Shown in pieces: positions 1 to 13,345 of a stretch of 64,000 bases of DNA; position 1 is the stretch's first letter, and each line of letters begins with the position of its first letter. Source of the stretch: Taeniopygia guttata (lineage: Eukaryota; Chordata; Aves; Passeriformes; Estrildidae); contig NC_133032.1 of assembly GCF_048771995.1 (NCBI RefSeq), positions 25,507,501 to 25,571,500 of the forward strand, in the 5' to 3' direction. Under the pieces are notes generated by a model, which made no database searches, was not told the origin of the DNA, and saw only the letters and a program-made list of their open reading frames with translations. The position numbers were made by a program, and so were the translations under genes.

Positions 1-3000
1 CATGCACCTTTTTGATCTGTATATTCTTATCCAGAACTGCCCTTCAGTTAAGACCCCTGATTTACAGATAGGTTCTGTTAAAATATTAGTTTTATGTTTT
101 ACCATTAGGAAGACTATTCATTGCTACTTGTTAAGTGCAAGAGATAAAGCAGGTTTTTCTACATTTGTCATAAATATCCCTAGCACAGGGATCAGGAGAT
201 CCAAGGAAGAATGATGCAAGGTTAAAAAGAGCAAAGTTTATACTGCAGATGTTTCAGTCCATGTATATAAGAGTAAATGCTGGAGAAAACTAGAGAATAG
301 CATTGCTGGAGGACTCAGCTCACTTCTGATTATTGTGGAACACATGCCTTGAACAGAAGTATTACAAACTACTTAAAATCAAGCTATTCAAAACCAGAGA
401 TGGAAAATGGTTTATTGGTGAATCTTCACTGGATGTGACCTTTGACTAAGAGCACTCAAAGTGTTTTTTGTTTTGTTTTGTTTTGTTTGGTGGGGTTTTT
501 TTTAATTTTATAATTTATTTTCAGATCTGAAAATAAATGATGGACAGAAAATTGGCAGGATGCCCCTTGAGGTCTGAGGTCTGAATGGTGTAATGTCATG
601 TTGTTTGTAACTGCATGGGCATTTGTCACTGCAATCCTGCACGAAGGACACACACTGTGCAAACCCTTGTTGATGTGTAACATTACTTTTCAGCTCTGGT
701 GGTGAGAGTTGAGTGGTGTTTTCCCTTGTCTTCCCTGAATTCGTTGTGAGAAGCTCTCTGATACTTTATGAATTGCACAGTAGGGTCCTCTGTGAGATAT
801 TCACACACCTGATTATAGCGTATGCCTGTACTTGACAGCTTCATTGACAAATTTGTTAAAACTCTTTTCTCTTTCTGCCCCCTCCAGGGTATCATGAACT
901 GCATGTGCCAGGGGAGGTCACCCAGGGAGGCCCATGTGCTCGAGAGGAGCGCCTCATTTGCCATCTCATTCATACCTCTCAAGATTTTTAAGATGAATTA
1001 TTTATCAAAGAAGCTTCTGTCACAAGTTCGGACAGCACATGTCTTCTTTAATTATTCCTGACTTTTTTCCTCCAGCGAAACACATGGTGAGTTTCTTGAG
1101 AAGAGAGTAAAGGTGCTTTGTCTTCGGGATACCACAGAACAGACTGAAGAAAAATGTCTCTCTATTTGCTTGTGTGCCAGCAGTGACTAAAGGCTACAAT
1201 GTCCTGATATCTGTGCCACAGATCCCTGCTCAGGTATTCAGCTCCCTGCGGATGGGAGACTCCAGCCAGCACCAGCAGGAGCTGAAATGTGCTGGGCTGA
1301 CAGCTCTGGATGCTGAAGGTCTTTTTGTCATGTAATCTGCATTTTAATAGACTAGACAAGACACCATCCAGTATCATCACAGTCTTGGTAACGAGGAGGG
1401 AGAGGTGTTGAGAGGACACAAGAATTAATTACCCCAGGACCGAGATCAGGCACGTGTGAGAGGGAAGAGTTCTAGTAGGAAGGCTTCCTGTGCACCTCCA
1501 TCTGTGGACTGAACTTGCCACTTTGGAAATCAGCCTGTGTTTTTCCTGTTCTTTTAATTTCTCCAGAGAAGAAATCAGTGATGCTTCAGGTGCCTCTCTG
1601 CAGGGGAATCACTCAGCCTGCATTTACAAAGCAACTGCATGCAGAAAGATCAGAACACAGTAACTACTTTTTAAATGAAATTTATATTATTTATGACTTC
1701 TATAAACATCTGCATAAGAAAGAACTATCTTATTATTGCAGAGACATTTCTGTTAGGACCATAACCTGTGTAAAACTCAAATAAACATGCAGCTGAAAAA
1801 GCCCTGGCATCCAAAGGCTCCCACAAACATCCTAAAAGACCTTTGTGAGACCAACACCATGGAACACGATCTTCTAACAGGTAAGGATTTCAACCTGTGC
1901 ATAGGGAAGGGTATTTCATAAGTTCTTGTTCCCCAAAGCCTGTCACTGGGCAAGGCGGGTGATGTTGGATTTGTGCTCTGGGCCAGCAGGAGCTGCCGTG
2001 ACTCGTTAGGCAGAGCACACTGATGAGGAGGTTCTCCCATTAGCTCATGAGCAAATGTTCATTTCAGCCAATGTTTTGTGAAAGACAATTGGTAAAATGC
2101 CAGTAATTCCTGCATATGGGCTTTAATTTACCAGAGTAAACCACGCATTTTTCACTTAGGTCTAAAAGGTGGCTTTAGGTTTTTGTGTAAGCTTATTCCT
2201 TTTCAAGAAATCAGACCCATATAAATACTTGATGTGAAAAAAGAAAGCAGGCTAAGAGATAAAGTTGGAAAGGAATAAGAGTGAAGGTAAGGGAAGGAAA
2301 ACAGCTCAATTAAGATAATTATTTCCCCCTTCTCCATTTCTGAAATGAGCAAGGAGAGTTTTGCCTACAAAGTTCCCTTTTGGAGCTGAATTGCCCACAC
2401 AGCATTCACCTGCCCCAGTAGCTTTGTGCCATGGTCAAGACTCTAACTTAGCTTCAGGTGGGCTGGGTGGGCCCAGGAAGTAGCAGGTAGGCTTGGTTTC
2501 TTGCCTGTGGAAGAAAAAGACATTGAATTAGAGCTCCTTCTTCATGACCTGCCAACAGGTCACAAAAACTTTGTGCTTTCTGAAATGATACAGATAAAAT
2601 GAGTTACACTGATATTTCCAGTTTAGGAAGAGTGTTTGTCTCCCTGCTTTGTGTTAGCTGAGGTCCTGCTCTGCTCACTCTCATTTCTTTGGAAAGTCAC
2701 ACAATAAAGCAAAGGGAAAAGGGGTAGTGGGTATCTGTGTGCTGCCTGTAGGGTGGGCTTTTGGAGGAGATGGTACTTGTGGTGTAAAGGTGAGCTCTGG
2801 AAGTACAGGAGCCCTGTCAGAGGGGTTTGCTCTGGTCTGCTCTTCAGGTTCTTTGTGATGTGCTCTTCTGAGCATGATGTTGTTGTGGTTTCAGGTAACA
2901 GGCTGGGGTTTTGTCCTTCATGTGGTGCCTGTCAGAGGGGATGTGTGTTGTTAGAGGGGCTCCTTGAGCTACAGCTGGGGATGCCTCATTTTCTGGGTGC

Positions 3001-6000
3001 TATGAAAAGAAGTGTCTTTCCATACTCTTAGTTTATCATGTTTGTCAGCTGCTGTCTCATTCTGCTTCCTCAAGTGCTTATAAAAAGAAAAAAAATTTTG
3101 TTTGGGGAGCAGAATTTTGGTCCCAACACACTTCTATCCTGGTGAATCCCCCCCCACCCCATTAACATACATGAAATAAACTCAATCTTTAGCTGCTGAG
3201 TAGGCTAGAAATCAATTTAACTTGCAGCTGGGGGATGAAGTATTGACAATGGTCCCAACCATTGAAGCTGCCATTGAGGACCTCGTTTCTTGTGCTGCAG
3301 AGCAGGAGTGCTGCCTGCCAAGGGGTGAGGGGCTGCTCAGCCATCCCTTGGGGAGTTATCCACTCCTGCTGGTGACCAGGAGCCTCAGCTCCCTTTCCTC
3401 CTCTCAGCTTGGCACCAAATCGCCAGCACCTCAATGAGTTTTTTTCTGTTTTCTTTGGCAAAACTTAAACTTTTATTTCTTACTGTGAACTCTAAGCTTA
3501 GGGTTTTTTTCCCTTTAGAGGTTTACTCTATATTTCTCCTCTCTTAACTATACAAGCAGATTTTTTTCTTTGAATTCTTCTTCCTGTTGTTTCTCTGCTT
3601 GCAATTAAGACCCTTCTAATCTGTAACTCTTCTTCCATATAGGTTGTCTCTGTGTCAAACCATACACATTTTTCTCTCAACCTTCAGTATTTTCTTTGTC
3701 ACCTCTGTGATAGCCTTATTTATTGCCTTCTGTTTCAGGGCACTATCATTATTTTTTCTTAGATAAGTCAGAGAAAATTTGGAAACTGTCGATACAGATT
3801 TGTTTGAATGTGGTTTCAAAAGTCTTCCCCTTGATCCGTGTGACTGAAAAAAGAAACCTTCAGTTCTTTAAAGACTTATTTTCTCCAAAGATCTTGGTGG
3901 AAAAATTGTGGAATCCTCTACTTCTACTGAAAGTAGCTGTAATGTGAGATAGGGGAAGAATCCACCTGAGTTCTCAATTTTAATAGCAAATATCTGAACT
4001 TTCTTTTTCCCAAGGGTTTTGTGCCATTTCTGCACATCTCTGTTCTGCTTTTTTATGATCTTGTGGTGTTTCATGTGCTGCTTTTTTTGCTCTTTTTTTC
4101 ATATTTTATTTCCATGCATAGAGTGTCTAAATTTGTTATAAGTTGCACTGAAAAAGAACTCTGTTATCTATATCAACACAGCCCTGCAACAAACTTTTCC
4201 TGCCAAAGCATATTTACCATACAAACTGTATTTTTAAACAGCAGAATGCTTATTTTGAGTAGAAAAAACAAACTAATTTTCTTAATTAACTTTTTTTATG
4301 GAGGGTTTAATGCATGTTCATTATAGAAATTGCAGCTCTCCTCTGAAAAAGTGACTGTAAAAAAAGTTCTTTGTGGGGTTCCATATTTATTGTGCCTTAG
4401 TGATTTTCATATAAAATACATGCAGGTTGGGACTGAAAAGATGCTTTTGTTTTTCTACCTGGCAGCCTTGTGCATTCAGCTGGGGCTCTGGCTCAAGCTG
4501 AGTTTTTTGCCTCCCCGTGCATCAGCATCAGCAGGACAAATTACAGCTTCTGTTTACACCTGCCTTTTCAGTGTGCTTGTGCAGGTGCGACAAAACACAG
4601 CCTAGCAAACCTTGTTGTGTGAGGGGACTCAAATCTGGCCTTGCTGCTGCCTTGGCCCTGTAAAACCAACAGGACTTGGGAAGGGGGAAAATAATTTTTC
4701 ATTTTGGCATGGCCACAGGTATGTTTACACTTGAGGAACGCATCTGCTAGACAGACAAACAGATAGCTGACATCTCCACACAGTCACAGCCTGAAAAAGC
4801 ACTGTGCTGCTAGCCAGGAAAATAAATCCTTTTGCATTAGGCAGCTGGGTGTGTTTTAGCAGCTGCTATAAGTACCTTTGTCTGGAAGGCTGTAGGATGG
4901 AGTTTTTCCCTAATTACCCAACAAAAGGAAGTTCTTTCAGTTTTTTAATTTAAAGCTGCTTTTCAGCCCAGGGTTGTGGGACAGCTTCTGTTTGGTGAGT
5001 TGTGTGGATATGTGGATCAGCACATGATCCCGCAGTGCTGCAGGGGAAAGAAATCCCTTACCTAAAAATTCTGGTGAGGTGTGGGTCATTGAGGCAAACA
5101 ACTCTGAGGTATCCAGGGCAGAAGATTTGCTCCCTGGAGAACAATTCATCCTCTAGCATCTTTGAAGGATTTGGTGAGTGGCCTTTTGGACACAGTTGGC
5201 TACTTTGTGGATTAAAGTTGATCCAAAGTGGAGATGAGACACAATCAGTTTGTCCCAGGGTACAAACTCACTCACATATGTGTTTACCAAAGTTATGGTA
5301 GACCAAGTAAAGCTTTGGTTCCTGAGCTAGCACCAAGACACTGCTCCTCTGCAGCCACCAAGATCTTCAGTCGTGGCACCCTGAAGCTGCTACTTGCAGA
5401 CATCTCTTCCTAAAAAAGTGCATTTAGAGGCTGGACCAGGCTCTGTAATGCTCAAGTGTCTGGAGATTTTTTTTGTGCCACTTTGAACTCTGCTATCTGC
5501 AAAGTGAAATGGACAGAGGAAAAATCCACTTGTCACTGTTCATCTGTAAAGAAATATTGATGGTTATTAAGAGCAGTTACATTTTCCCCATCCTCTCCCT
5601 TGGAAATATCCAGCAGGATGAGTGAGACAGAAATGCCTTGAGTTCTTTCTAAATAAGATTTTCAAGATTTTTTTTTCTGATTACAGTGTAGATACACATA
5701 AATGGAGGAGGTGACCATTTTGTTGACTGGTTCCCATGTGATTGCTGTATTTGAGATTGTTGTAGAATCCCAATGTGTGGCTGTAACAATTTGTTTTATC
5801 CCTGTGATTTTTTTTCTCTCACATGCTTCTTTCTTCAGATTCTTCTCATCATATTCATACATGTTTTTCCTACCTGAGGTTGCAATTTTATTAAACACCC
5901 CTATAGTCCATCTTGTCACAACATCACTTTCAGTGAAAAAGCTCTGCATATTGTTTTAATCAAAGAGATTGCATTTTATTCTTTTGAACTGTAAAATTGT

Positions 6001-7080
6001 AAGTAGAAGGAAGAGCATAAAAACTCTGAGAATTAATTAGTTGCAAATGTGTTTCTTGGCACACAAGGAAAGGCTTTCATTTTGCTGTTGATATAAGGAA
6101 AATATGATTAGAATTCATCAGGGGGAAAAAAACCCAAACTTGTATCATTGATTTGAACTGTATTGGGCATGAATTGCAGTTCCACACTTCTGTGGAAGAT
6201 GCTTACCTGGGGTTTAAAATATATGCTCCTAAACACATGGCTCCTAATTATTTTCTGCAGTGTCTTTTAAGCAAAATGTCATGTAGCCCATGGTGAATGG
6301 ATTTGCTCCTTGGTTTTGTATCCAAGCAGCAGTACTGGGTGGGTATCCACTGAAGTGTTAAAGTATCTTTTTATGTCCAGGTCCTCTAGCTCTCTTAGTT
6401 GCCATAAATAATGGCAAAAAATAAAAAAGGAGAGACAGAAACCAGAGGAAGACATCTCCACATGGGAGAACTGCATCCAGCAGTGAGCTGATTGCCAGAG
6501 CTGTTTGTTTAAGAGCAGTGATACACATCCTTTAAGCAGGCCTCAAATTTGGAACCCCTGGACTTCATTTCCCTGGACCATTTTACAGGCAGCACACTCC
6601 TCAGAGCCTTGTGGATTTATTATCTTTATTGCCCCTTTCTTGCCTTGAAACAGGGGGAAAGACAAACTCTTTGCCTTTGTTCTCACCCTCCAAGTTTTGC
6701 AAAGGCCCTGAGCCTTGTTTCTGTAGATGTGTTTGTTAAGGGCAAGACCTCTATCATGACTTAATGCTGGCAATGAGACAATATTATCAGAAGCCTTTTT
6801 GGGGCTATTAACTGAGACTGTGTGTTCTGCCACCCAGGGAGTAGATTAATTCCCAGGCAGTGGTCTTGTTTCCTTCTTTCATGGTGTGAAAGTACTGTTT
6901 TGGTAGGTTAATTATCTGTACGTAGCAAGGAGCAAAGGTCAGGGATGTTTGCTGATATTCTGAGTGAAAGAGAATTTTCTAAGTAATTGCTGAGAAAAGT
7001 CAGGAGTTAAGAAAACAAGCTGGACTTCAGGCTCATGAAGACCATAATCGCTGCTCTTCTGCCTTCTGAGATGCTGCTTG
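1..7080. other. AT-rich intergenic or intronic DNA without recognisable genes
   Basis: Seven kilobases of CpG-poor, AT-rich sequence. All open frames are short (about 100 codons or less), occur on both strands at the density expected from chance, and none resembles a protein family I know. The only low-complexity landmark is a C-run at 3148-3160 (eight C, A, four C). I see no interspersed repeat I can name, no RNA gene and no promoter. It could be intergenic DNA or part of a very long intron; the window does not decide between them. Confidence 0.6.
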
Positions 7081-7090
7081 TGTAAAGGTC

Positions 7091-7123
7091 ATTAAAAAAG
7101 AAAAAAAAAAAAAAAAAAAAAAA
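7091..7123 (+). repeat. Poly(A) tract preceded by an ATTAAA hexamer
   Basis: A run of 23 A (7101-7123) follows ATTAAAAAAG at 7091-7100. An ATTAAA directly before a long A-tail can be the 3' end of a retroposed transcript. However, I recognise neither a parent sequence upstream nor a target-site duplication, so an ordinary homopolymer is as likely. Confidence 0.7.
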
Positions 7124-10100
7124 GCTTGTGTTAATAAACACAGTCTCCTTGATGCCAGGAGACATGAAAATACCATGAAGAACACTGTCTCTCCATTCCT
7201 GCTGTTCAAGCTGTAGTTGTTTGTTGTGGCTATGAGTGAGCAAATCTCAGGAAATTAATGAGCTGCTGCCTTGTTAAGCATGGTAGAATTTAATGGAAAT
7301 GTGTTCTTAATTTCTGGGACCCTGTTTTTTGCTTCCTCTCTTATACCTAAGGAAGTATTTGTTAACTTGCTAGTCATGCATCATAGAGGGAGAGGGAGAT
7401 GTCTGTCGAGAGATGCAGGTCTGATGTCTCCATGTTTATAATGGGAATTGTTTTCCACGCTGGTATCTTGTTGCAATGTGTTTGCTACTTAGAAACAAGT
7501 ATGCAGCATTTTTGCTTTTCACATTGCTGTGCACAAGCCTGCATGTCAGAGCACATGGATTGGAATCTTCAGAGAATTGGCCTGTTCATTACCAATTAAA
7601 ACCAGAAATTACAGAGGTTTTGCTCTGGTTTAAGGTGGCATCTCTGAGAAGTGACTTTGAAAACACTGTCTTAAACAGCTCAATCTTTTGATGAAAACTT
7701 GAAGACTGAAAGCACTATGTTAATTAATGGAGCAGCAAATCAATAAACGTATCACAGTTGCTTCATCCACTGTCCAAATAAATGAGTTCAGTATTTTACA
7801 TCTGCATTTCCCTTCTTTACCCTTCACCCCACTGAGATAAAGAATTTAAGATCTTCACTGCACTTGCAGCTGTATGAAGGACAAATTAGAAACTGCTACT
7901 TTCTGTGAATGCAGCAGACTGATGTGTAGGAGAATTTCTTTCTGTAAATTACTTTCATTGGAACAGCCAGATAAAGTAATCTATTTTAGATCCATCTTTG
8001 CAAATAGGTCCTGTTGAAAAGGCTGACTGCTAAGATTGTTTGGCTTTCTGAATGAATCTTGCTTTTGAAAAGTGTTTAAAGATTTAAGCTTAGCCCTAGA
8101 TATCAATTTCCAAAAGCTTTTGGACTTCAAACAATGGGCTTAACTAGCCTCTAGAATAACATTAAAGGTAGCAAAATGTCTAGAACATCTACTGAAAAGG
8201 CCTCTAATATCTCTAAGTGCCAAATTTATCTCTGGATTTAATGTTAAAACTGATGTAATTTTTAAATGGGGGAAAAGTTCTTCTTAAATATAATCATAAG
8301 CTGCTCTAAAACACTGTTCTGAACCGACTGGGACAGATATAGTTTCTTACATACCTATTTTGCAGTAAGATATGCTGCTTGAGGGGATGATTTACTGTTC
8401 CTGTCAAAAGGAGCTGCAGCTCCTGTTGCAAAATTGTTAGAGGCTGAGTCTAAGGGGATTAGCAGATTTTAAGTCTAAGCTTTTTAGCGTGTCATTTGGT
8501 TAATTTATGGTACCTCTTCTAGTTGCTGTGGAAATGGTCTGCTTTCTAATACGGTACCACAGTTTTTCAGAGAATTTTAATTGCATTACAGTTAGGCAAT
8601 TTTAACTCTCTTCTAACCCTGTTCTTCCCTCGTTCCTTTCCATAAGTGAGGACTCCTGTGTGACTCCAATTTATCTACTTTATCCTTACTACTCCTGCAT
8701 TGTAGCACACCCATGGTTTAGATGTGGGGATGGGAATAAGCGGGTTTGTCAGAGTGATGGCAAATGCCCTTCTTAAATGTTTCCAGTGCCATAATGATAA
8801 AGAGGTCATGGAGGACTTGCCAAGATGTGGCTGCATCAAAATAGCCATCACGTTTCTATGCCATTTTAATTTGCATTAAAAGGGACAGAAACAAGTTTGC
8901 CATCATTTATCACCGCAGGTCCTCAGTCAAATTTGTTCTGCCATGATGATTGTTTAAGATGTGATTTAAGTGTTTTTTCAGCTTCTGGGTATACCTTTTG
9001 ACTTAGTTATTTCATAACCTGGCATGAGACCCTGGGGGATATCCTGACCTGCCTTCCTTTCCCTGTAGTTTCTCCAAATAACATCTTTGGGTGCTCAGTA
9101 CTTCCCATGAGGCATTCTGGATTTTTTTTTCCAATATTTTTTTGATGGTGTCTGTTCTGTTGTCAGCTCTGTATCAGGCACTGTAAAGAAAATTGAGCCC
9201 TTCTGGACAGGGCTGATGCATTTTACTGCCCTCTTATCCCTCCCAGTCCTCTGGGTTATTGTTCATTTCTGGAGAGGTGGTATTTTGAGGTGTTAATTAA
9301 TATTTTACATGCTTGTCAAATGCTTCTCAAGGCCACCCTACCTACTCCCTTCCTGGCATTATAAATGATGGTGTTTTGAATCCCAGTTTTCCTTGGGAAG
9401 TTTGAGTTACAAGACCAAGCTGGCATCAAATTACTCATCTCCTTATCACAGAAGGTTATTGGTGAAATTAATTTCCTTCTCCTAGTCTCCAATTAAAATA
9501 CAGTTTATCATGATGTACTTTATTGTGACTCACATAAAAAGACTTTAATGGATTATTTTTCAGCAGGTGAAAATGCTATTTGTAAAGTTTTGGGTGATTT
9601 CATGTGGCACTGCTTATACATATAGGAGGAGAAAGAAAATTCTTGATCAGTTGATGGATTATTTCTAAATTGGCTTTGTCCTTAATGTTACAGTTGCTAA
9701 TAATGATTTATAATGCTTGACCATTTTCTTCTCCTTTAGGAACAGATTATTAAAATTGCTGTATTTGAACATTATTTTCCAAAAAATCATTGGGTTTGGG
9801 ATTTTTTTCAGTGCTTTTATTGTCTCTTTCTGTTCTACACATAGACACAATGTCGTGTTACGAAGGATAACCTTGAGAGCTGCAGTGGCACTGGTGACCA
9901 TGAATGCATTTGTACAACCTGAGGAAAGCTGACTTATTAGCTATAAGAAACTATTATTTGCTATCAGAGACTATTACTCTGGTACTAATAACTATTTCAG
10001 AAGTAATAAAGTTTCAAAGGATAATAGGGACTGTTTTCTATTGGGATTTTTAATCTGATACAGCAACTATCAAGTGTGCCCTTCATAAGAACCTGAATGC

Positions 10101-13100
10101 ATGTTTGAATTCATTCTCTCAAGAAACATAGCTAAAGAACTCCTTATTTTTGAGGATATTCTCAAGGGTTATAGGTGTCAAATACCTAACTTTTAATATT
10201 AGGGGAATTACCTAAATTTTGAAGTATTTTAATGGTAGTTTGACAGATGTGCTTGATAATCCCAAATCAATATCAGTCAGATTAGAATAATTTGACAGGT
10301 TTAGCTGTTGATAGCAGGGGTGGGACCATTCTGCTTCAGTTGTTCTGCCCAGCTATTCTAATTAATCTCCACTTAATTTAAAGAAATTACTTACTGTATC
10401 CGATAATGAGTTAATTTGTAATTCAATTAGCAGCGCCATTTGCGAGCCTTTAGTGTGAGCAAAAACACCTGCTGAGCTGCTCAGCCCGAGTGACACCTGG
10501 GAGGGGACAAGATGGATCTCCCTCCGCTGGCATGCCAGGGAGGGCAAGGCCAGGTCACACGGCTGTCCACAAAGATGGACTGGCACCACCTGCCTCAAAT
10601 ACAGTAAATTCGTACTCTTTGGAAATAGCTGTCAAGTGGTGTGGCCAGGGAGGGCCTCTTTCCTGCAATGTTCTGTATTTGTGTCCTGGTGTAAACGGGC
10701 AGAACTATAAGGTTTAGGACGTGCCATTCCTTGTGGGTCGTTTTGACCCAGGTGTTGGCAAGGAACTGCTCTCACTCAGCTGCAATGCTAAAATATCATA
10801 CTGCTTCTCCACAGCCCCATTTCCAACACCACACCTGCTGTGGAGATTTCTGGTTGTCATTTAGCAAAGACAATAGGTCAATTTTGTTGGTTTTTTTTAA
10901 TTTTTTTTTTTTTTTCTGTAGTGCCACTGAAAGTGGAAGGATGCACCACTAAGTTTGGATTGTTAACAATGCTCTGAAGTCTTGGGGGTTTGTGAAAAAG
11001 TTAAATAGGTGAATTTATTGGCTGAATAGATATTTTGAGCTGTAATCTTGGCTAGACTGCATTGCTCATCCTTTTTATCTTAAATGGAGAGATTCAGTTT
11101 TGAGAAGTTCACAATGAGAATACTGACAAACAGCTCCATTTTAAAACAACAAAACCCCCCCAAAAATAACCTACTCCCAAACAGCCCAGCCAACTGAAAA
11201 CGCCACCAAATAGTCTGCAGATCAGTCACTTTCTTAAACTGTTTTGCATCTGATTGCTCTAATTAGTTGAAAAATGGAAACATGTTCTTTAGCTTTGGGA
11301 AGTTGTGATGCAGTGAGGAAGGTGGCTGTACAGTCATCTGCTCAAAATGCTTATGCAAAGTACCAAGCCCTTGTTAAATAGAAATTTTTGGGGTGGTTAT
11401 GATAATGTGATCTGAAATGCAGATAATGACATAACCAGAGTAGAAAAAGCAAGTCTGCAGAAAAGTGGCACAACAGGAAGGATGACAGAGTGGCATAACA
11501 CTTAGTTCACTGGGAAAGGAAAGGACAGAGGAGGAAAAAGAGATCAAGTGTCTGTATTTCCTACTAGACTGTGACTCAGGGTGGGATGTAAGCCAAGTGA
11601 CCAGATTTAATGCTTCTAATCACTTTTTTATTCTGCTGTTCTTTTTTTCCCCTCCATGACTAGCACCATTTAAGAAAAGACTTAACAGGCCAATGTTCAT
11701 CCTAATTATGCTCTTTCAGGTTTGTGCACACTCACAATGCCAAGCATTCAAGGCAATCCAATTTTTTCCTGCCTTTGGCAGAGGGAATTAGATGCCTGCT
11801 CCTAACACTTATATCCTATGTGCTGTATGTCACAGCCCCATTGAAATAAGAGTGGAAATGTTCAAAGGAGGTTATAGCTTCTGAATATTTTAGATGTTTA
11901 GAATCACAAATTGAGGAAGGTAAAGCAGAGTTCGGCTGCCAGTTGGGACTACTAATAGGGATCTCTTATATTTGGGAGTTGCTGGTTCTTGGCATGGGGG
12001 TGCACGACTGTAGTGAGTTCTAAACGCACACCTGTGGTATCTGCATTCAGAATTACACCAGGTGCCTCTTACAAAATTATTTTTGAATGAGCATCAATGC
12101 AAAATGACAGCCACTGTTGTATTTGCTTGGTTTTCGAGTGTTCTAGGGACTTGGATGTTTTTGGTGTAATGCGGTTTCTGGGAACTGAAACTGCTGTAAG
12201 GCCAGTCACTGGCTCCTGTTATTTCTTTGTCTACATCACTGGAAGACCCTTCCTCTGTGGTGTGCTTTGAGAGCTCTTTATTTGTGGCATTTATGAACAG
12301 TAAATATAAACATTCTAAAATTTTGCTACTAAAATTTACAGGAATTAATTAAATAACCGGGCAAAGTAATTAAAATCACACAGTCTTTTTTTTTTGTCTT
12401 TTTTTTTTTTTTTTTGGTCACTGACTTTATGACTTACTGTTATTTTCATGCTCCTGAAATATAGGTTCCTAAATTGAAATGCAATATTTAGAAATACATT
12501 TCCCTTGGTGCTCAACTCAAGATGACATTAGCCCCGCTAATTTAATGTCAGCTAAGAGCTCCTCTTGAACAACTTAACTCTAATTCTTAAACACTCTCTT
12601 AACTCATTTCATAGTTCCAGAAAAAGTATTTTTTTCCATATGGTTGTGTTAAGCATATTCTCAGATTATTGCCAGTTTATCAGGTCACTGTACTGTCACC
12701 AGTTTACCTACTCAGTTTTTCATTTTACTGCTGAAATAATCTTTGTGCCCTCAGCACTTTCACAAATGTTTCCTCATTACTGAACTGCATCAAACCTCAT
12801 CCCTTCAGGACTCCACTCATTCAAATCTGGTTTGCTGATGTTACCTATATCTGGTAGAAGCTGTGCAATTGTTAAGTCTTTAAATTTAGAAAGGAATTGT
12901 GTAGTTCATTAATGCGTCCATTATAAAGATCTTTAAATATGTTGTGAACATCTGAGTGGCAATAATCCCATGGTAAAAGGCTAGCTTGTATCATTATTTT
13001 TGCCCTTATTGGTCAGGTCTTTGGCCTTCTGCACTTGAAAAGCAGAGGGAGACTTTTTCCAACTCAAATGCACTTGTTATCAAATACTTTGATAATCCCA

Positions 13101-13152
13101 TACCAACTTTGAAGTTATTTAGTCCTGTGTTTATGTCAGACAATTACTTCCA
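7124..13152. other. Gene-free AT-rich stretch with enhancer-like segments
   Basis: No coding exon is recognisable. The stretch holds T-tracts at 10891-10915 and 12386-12415 (the latter interrupted by GTC) and a perfect 16-bp palindrome at 8409-8424 (AGGAGCTGCAGCTCCT). It also holds AT-rich blocks at about 8460-8620, 9440-9600 and 10340-10480 with repeated TTAATT/TAATTA cores, the texture often seen in conserved non-coding elements near developmental genes. Conservation cannot be judged from one genome. Confidence 0.5.
10345..10480. promoter_or_regulatory. Candidate enhancer: cluster of homeodomain-type TAATTA/TTAATT cores
   Basis: Within about 100 bp there are CTAATTAATC, ACTTAATTTA, GTTAATTTG and TCAATTAG, followed by a more GC-balanced block with CAGCTG-like and GAGCTGCTCAGC sequence. 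TAAT-type cores are the DNA target of homeodomain proteins, and such clusters are typical of developmental enhancers. This is inference from motif density only: AT-rich DNA yields such cores by chance, and no conservation data are available. Confidence 0.25.
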
Positions 13153-13345
13153 CAGGATCGTGGGATAATTCAGGTTCAAAGGGACCCCTACTCCAGCCTC
13201 CCCCAAGCAGTGTTGGATTTGAGACAGGGCTTGAGCAGGGCATTAACCAGGCAGACCTTGAACACTTTCAAGTGTGGAAACTGCACAGCCTGGTCCCCCT
13301 TTCTCTGTCTTCATGGTGAAAAGGCTTCTATTATCCCTTTCACCT
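13153..13345 (-). mobile_element. CR1 LINE 3'-end fragment, minus orientation
   Basis: The plus strand reads like the reverse complement of an avian CR1 tail. It begins GGATCGTGGGATAATTCAGG, corresponding to the terminal ATCATAGAATCATTCAGG-type repeats of the family. It then has AAAGGGACC, an ACCTTGAACACTTTCAAG block matching the CTTGAACACTTCCAGGGATGGGG-type stretch, and a TTCATGGTGAAAAGG block near its far end. Only the 3' untranslated end is present, so it is a dead 5'-truncated copy. Many differences from the remembered family pattern indicate an old insertion. Confidence 0.8.

Noticed and set aside
7001..7123. Processed pseudogene ending in the poly(A) tract
   Set aside because: The sequence before the A-run gives a short frame ending at TAA near 7083, but no known gene is recognisable and no target-site duplication was found.
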